A stretch of 8,474 nucleotides of DNA, taken from CAYPZL01 sp964415045. Lineage in GTDB: Bacteria; Planctomycetota; Phycisphaerae; Sedimentisphaerales; Anaerobacaceae. The position numbers were made by a program, and so were the translations under genes. Positions within the stretch are counted from its first letter, which is position 1. The number at the start of each line of letters is the position of its first letter. The notes under the pieces were generated by a model. It did no database searches, was not told the DNA's origin, and was given only the letters and a program-made list of their open reading frames with translations. Below are positions 7,601 through 8,474 of the stretch, piece by piece. The stretch is from positions 1 to 8,474 of the forward strand of contig CAYPZL010000218.1 in assembly GCA_964415045.1 (NCBI GenBank). Direction: 5' to 3'.

Positions 7601-7825
7601 GTCTCCTATCCGAGCGGTACGGTCGTCAACGACTGGACCGAGTGGAAGATTCCGCTGACCGACTTCGCCGGCATCAGTCTCAACGCGGTCAAGAAGATGG
7701 TGCTCGGTGTCGGCAACGCGGACGCTCCGGCGCCCGACGGCAGCGGGATGGTTCTCTACGACGACATCCGCGTGCTCAAGCCGGCGCCCGTGGAGCCCAA
7801 CGAGCCGAACGACGTGTCCGGCTAA
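4643..7825 (+). CDS. Secreted multidomain protein: ConA-like, Fn, Fn, PA14, Fn, interrupted jelly-roll
   Basis: The 1060-residue product has a signal peptide (KR, hydrophobic core, likely cleavage after ALG-25). Domains by residue: an N-terminal ConA-like, DUF1349-type sandwich at about 30-216 (GDGHDIW, WAKGGVMIRD); Fn-like repeats at 222-317 and 321-415 ending VWSF; a PA14 domain at 417-555 (GIKGEYFNN, FSVRWTG, STDDGLRLYLDGE, ARLFWQ); a third Fn-like repeat at 560-662; and the jelly-roll opening DDFESY at 666-671. As in the gene at 550-3939, the jelly-roll is split after WFKGSP (from 772) by a second DUF1349-type sandwich (about 786-963). It resumes at DTYVGLEDTMG and ends GMVLYDDI. The tail is PAPVEPNEPNDVSG. 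PA14 and ConA-like folds are mainly carbohydrate-binding, so an extracellular glycan-binding role is inferred. There is no enzyme domain and no recognised anchor. The gene has its own promoter, a long leader and a strong terminator. Confidence 0.93.
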   Translation: MSTKRLMFLVVGLAATVLPLRSALGQDAPAGWWSETIAVPSDPAGSATIEGDTITITGDGHDIWDAADDFHYLYKELVGDGSMTARVVSNGTGSNNWAKGGVMIRDNNTRGSADAYMVITGGSGNGAGFQWRDTQGAGAAWGGSGPSPAVAPPYWVRLEREGNTFRGYLSPDGIAWEQLDSDHTVVMTDPVLIGLCVTSHATGELRTFVFDNVSWTGDVRDRAPQLQAFEPDPPDGTYGVTMPLLQWTPGETGVFHEVYVGTSPDLTAADLVGPRQPFAMVYYAQGLTPGVTYYWRVDEIEADMTTTHTGEVWSFTAATSTAYDPSPRDGDKWIEPDVTLTWQGGMGATGHDVYFSDDADAVANRDESVKVGTKQPGASYTPPALTGGTTYYWAVDEHDMAGVKHDGAVWSFTVADGKGGIKGEYFNNMDLSGAPALTRVDPDVDFSWGNDGPGDPIGVDNFSVRWTGDLEIAVADTYTFSTSTDDGLRLYLDGELIIENWTDHGTTDDFSQPITLEPGVYSLMMEFYENGGGAVARLFWQTPTVARQIIPAGPLQLPVRAGALYPKNGDVDIPQDVTLMWSAGEKATQHQIYFGDDLDAVANATPDTAGIYRGLQDLEQTTYSVSALEWNKTYYWRIDEVNTLDPDSPWKGTVWNFTTADFIVVDDFESYINEAETLQRVFQTWIDGLGYNEPAPGQAGNGTGAICGHDIWSPDSPYYQGNIVETADVHGGLQAMPVYFDNAATPYISEVWRTWTTAQNWTVNGVTDLSLWFKGSPAGFIQNGPDSFTMSASGWDIWGTADEFRYAYKSLNGDGSIIAKVDSLEETNTWAKAGVMIREGLSAGAKHVMVVVTPGQGIQLTWRDFSNGDMTEHNTQGGLTAPYWVKLTRTGNTFTAELSADGVVWEPVVDADSNTHDLVLIGDVYIGLCLTSHNSTAVTVAEYSGVQTSGGVSGVWQVEEVGIDHPENDLADTYVGLEDTMGRKATVSYPSGTVVNDWTEWKIPLTDFAGISLNAVKKMVLGVGNADAPAPDGSGMVLYDDIRVLKPAPVEPNEPNDVSG
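6602..7804 (+). repeat. Long imperfect direct repeat, copy 2 (jelly-roll plus inserted domain)
   Basis: This is the counterpart of 2731-3933, running from the VWNF end of the third Fn-like repeat to the EPNE tail. By my alignment the two copies have nearly the same length, with a few small compensating indels such as two extra residues before RVFQTW. Orientation is the same, so recombination between them would delete one gene body. Confidence 0.85.
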
Positions 7826-7853
7826 CCGCGCACGACGATTGCCTTTGAGATTA

Positions 7854-7883
7854 TCCGCCTTTCGGGCGGACGAGCCTCGAGGC
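7854..7883. other. Small hairpin and palindrome before the terminator
   Basis: TCCGCC (7854-7859) pairs with GGCGGA (7865-7870) around TTTCG. It is followed by the 10-base palindrome GCCTCGAGGC at 7874-7883. These lie in the 3' untranslated region of the PA14 gene. They may be secondary transcript-end structures; no specific role can be assigned. Confidence 0.35.
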
Positions 7884-7907
7884 AAGCCGTGCTCGCAGAG
7901 TACACCC

Positions 7908-7940
7908 GGGGCCTGCGTCCACGCGACGCAGGCCCCTTTT
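7908..7940 (+). terminator. Intrinsic terminator after the PA14 gene
   Basis: A perfect 12-bp stem (7908-7919 GGGGCCTGCGTC with 7925-7936) and a 5-base loop (CACGC) are followed directly by TTTT at 7937-7940. This is a textbook Rho-independent terminator, 83 bases after the stop codon. Confidence 0.92.
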
Positions 7941-7991
7941 CCATGTTCCGGCGACGACGCGGCCCGCGCCAAAAATACGTAGTTTCCCCAA

Positions 7992-8020
7992 TTGACAAGA
8001 CGGGCCCGATTCGCTATACG
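7992..8020 (+). promoter_or_regulatory. Sigma70-type promoter for the small membrane protein gene
   Basis: A consensus -35 TTGACA (7992-7997) and a -10 TATACG (8015-8020) are separated by the optimal 17 bases, starting 52 bases after the end of the preceding terminator. Transcription would begin near 8027, giving a leader of about 95 nt to ATG 8121. The 8-base word ATACGTAG occurs at 7975-7982 and again at 8016-8023 over the -10, which could mark an operator. Confidence 0.75.
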
Positions 8021-8106
8021 TAGCCCACACAGGAGATTGCAGCCCTTCCATTGACACACTTTGTTTGACAGCGTGAGCCGGAAGGGGGGAACTGATTGGG
8101 TGATCG

Positions 8107-8113
8107 AAGGAGG
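8107..8113 (+). promoter_or_regulatory. Shine-Dalgarno site AAGGAGG for the 53-residue ORF
   Basis: AAGGAGG stands seven bases before ATG 8121. The nearer ATG at 8114 abuts the motif with no spacer and opens only an 11-codon frame, so 8121 is the credible start. Confidence 0.75.
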
Positions 8114-8120
8114 ATGACCC

Positions 8121-8282
8121 ATGTTCTTTCCGCGCAGAGTCTTTCATGAGACGATTGAAGTTGTCGGAACGCTCTCCATTTCCGCGGGGATCTTCATTTT
8201 GCTGAATCGGCACATTCCGCTCTGGGCCGCGGCGGTTGTGGCCGTGACGGCGCTGGTGGCGTCGATCTGGGCCGGTGTCTGA
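8121..8282 (+). CDS. Small two-helix membrane protein, family not recognised
   Basis: The 53-residue product begins MFFPRRVFHETIEVVGTLSI and stops at TGA 8280-8282. A short charged N-terminus (RR, H, E) is followed by two hydrophobic stretches, about residues 14-28 (VVGTLSISAGIFILL) and 34-53 (LWAAAVVAVTALVASIWAGV). They are separated by the polar turn NRHIP, which predicts a helical hairpin in the inner membrane. It has a near-consensus promoter, a strong Shine-Dalgarno site and a terminator isolating it from the upstream gene, so I consider it a real gene despite its size. I do not recognise the family and assign no function. Possibilities include a small membrane regulator or a toxin-like peptide, but nothing in the sequence decides between them. 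Confidence 0.72.
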   Translation: MFFPRRVFHETIEVVGTLSISAGIFILLNRHIPLWAAAVVAVTALVASIWAGV

Positions 8283-8474
8283 AGCCCGATGCCGGGTTGC
8301 ATGGGGAGCGGAGCATCGGTTGTCTCGCCGGGGAGAGCGACGCGCGGCAAAGTCACGACGCTACGCGCGTCAGGTGGGTGTGCGGTCCGAACCGCAGAAG
8401 CCCTCGCGCTATGATTTTGTTGGCTCATCCGGTTTTTGGGTACTTCCGTGTTTCTTGGGGGCTCAGCCCCCAAA
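8283..8474. other. Inverted-repeat-rich region at the window end
   Basis: No supported gene is present. Successive inverted repeats are CCGATGC/GCATCGG (8286-8292 with 8313-8319), GACGCGCG/CGCGCGTC (8339-8346 with 8364-8371), TGCGGT/ACCGCA (8381-8386 with 8391-8396) and the hairpin at 8455-8473. This could be the 3' untranslated region of the 53-residue gene or a structured RNA. Confidence 0.4.
8455..8473. terminator. Possible terminator hairpin cut by the window edge
   Basis: TTGGGGGC (8455-8462) pairs perfectly with GCCCCCAA (8466-8473) around the loop TCA. A T-run on the + strand would fall beyond the window and cannot be seen. It may end the transcript of the 53-residue gene or be one copy of a dispersed hairpin repeat. 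Confidence 0.4.

Noticed and set aside
6434..8122. 562-codon open frame on the minus strand
   Set aside because: It is antisense to the PA14 gene and its terminator, with shadow-type composition and no recognisable motif.
8114..8149. 11-codon frame from ATG 8114
   Set aside because: The start codon abuts the Shine-Dalgarno motif and the frame is tiny; ATG 8121 fits far better.
8301..8414. 37-codon + strand frame after the membrane gene
   Set aside because: No Shine-Dalgarno site, and it overlaps several inverted repeats; probably untranslated.
8144..8473. 109-codon minus-strand frame at the window end
   Set aside because: It is antisense to the well-supported 53-residue gene and shows no ribosome binding site, motif or hydrophobic segment.

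Overview
The window looks like part of the chromosome of a GC-rich planctomycete-type bacterium, most likely Phycisphaerae-like. This is an inference from protein style: large secreted proteins made of LamG, fibronectin-III-like and PA14 modules and a jelly-roll domain opening with a DDFESY motif are typical of that group. No rRNA, tRNA, transposase, integrase or CRISPR array is visible. All supported genes lie on the + strand.

Layout. Bases 1-128 are the 3' end of a gene whose C-terminus belongs to the same jelly-roll family. Immediately after its stop codon, bases 129-274 hold an orphan 3' fragment of a second paralogue, followed by a strong hairpin (313-366). Bases 550-3939 encode a 1129-residue secreted protein (LamG, Fn, Fn, LamG, Fn, jelly-roll) with its own intrinsic terminator (3984-4027). 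A 703-base gap follows, with a good sigma70-type promoter at 4060-4089 and a predicted leader of about 550 nt. Bases 4643-7825 encode a 1060-residue paralogue (ConA-like, Fn, Fn, PA14, Fn, jelly-roll), closed by a textbook terminator (7908-7940). A second clear promoter (7992-8020) precedes a 53-residue two-helix membrane protein (8121-8282). The window ends in a stretch rich in inverted repeats.

The two large genes share one scaffold and differ only in the modules at two fixed slots. In both, the terminal jelly-roll domain is interrupted by a complete ConA-like (DUF1349-type) beta-sandwich. Their last 1.2 kb form a long imperfect direct repeat, and the orphan fragment at 129-274 looks like the product of recombination among such repeats. 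No catalytic domain is visible in either protein, so the likely role is extracellular binding (polysaccharide or surface contact) rather than hydrolysis. Each gene appears to be a separate transcription unit.
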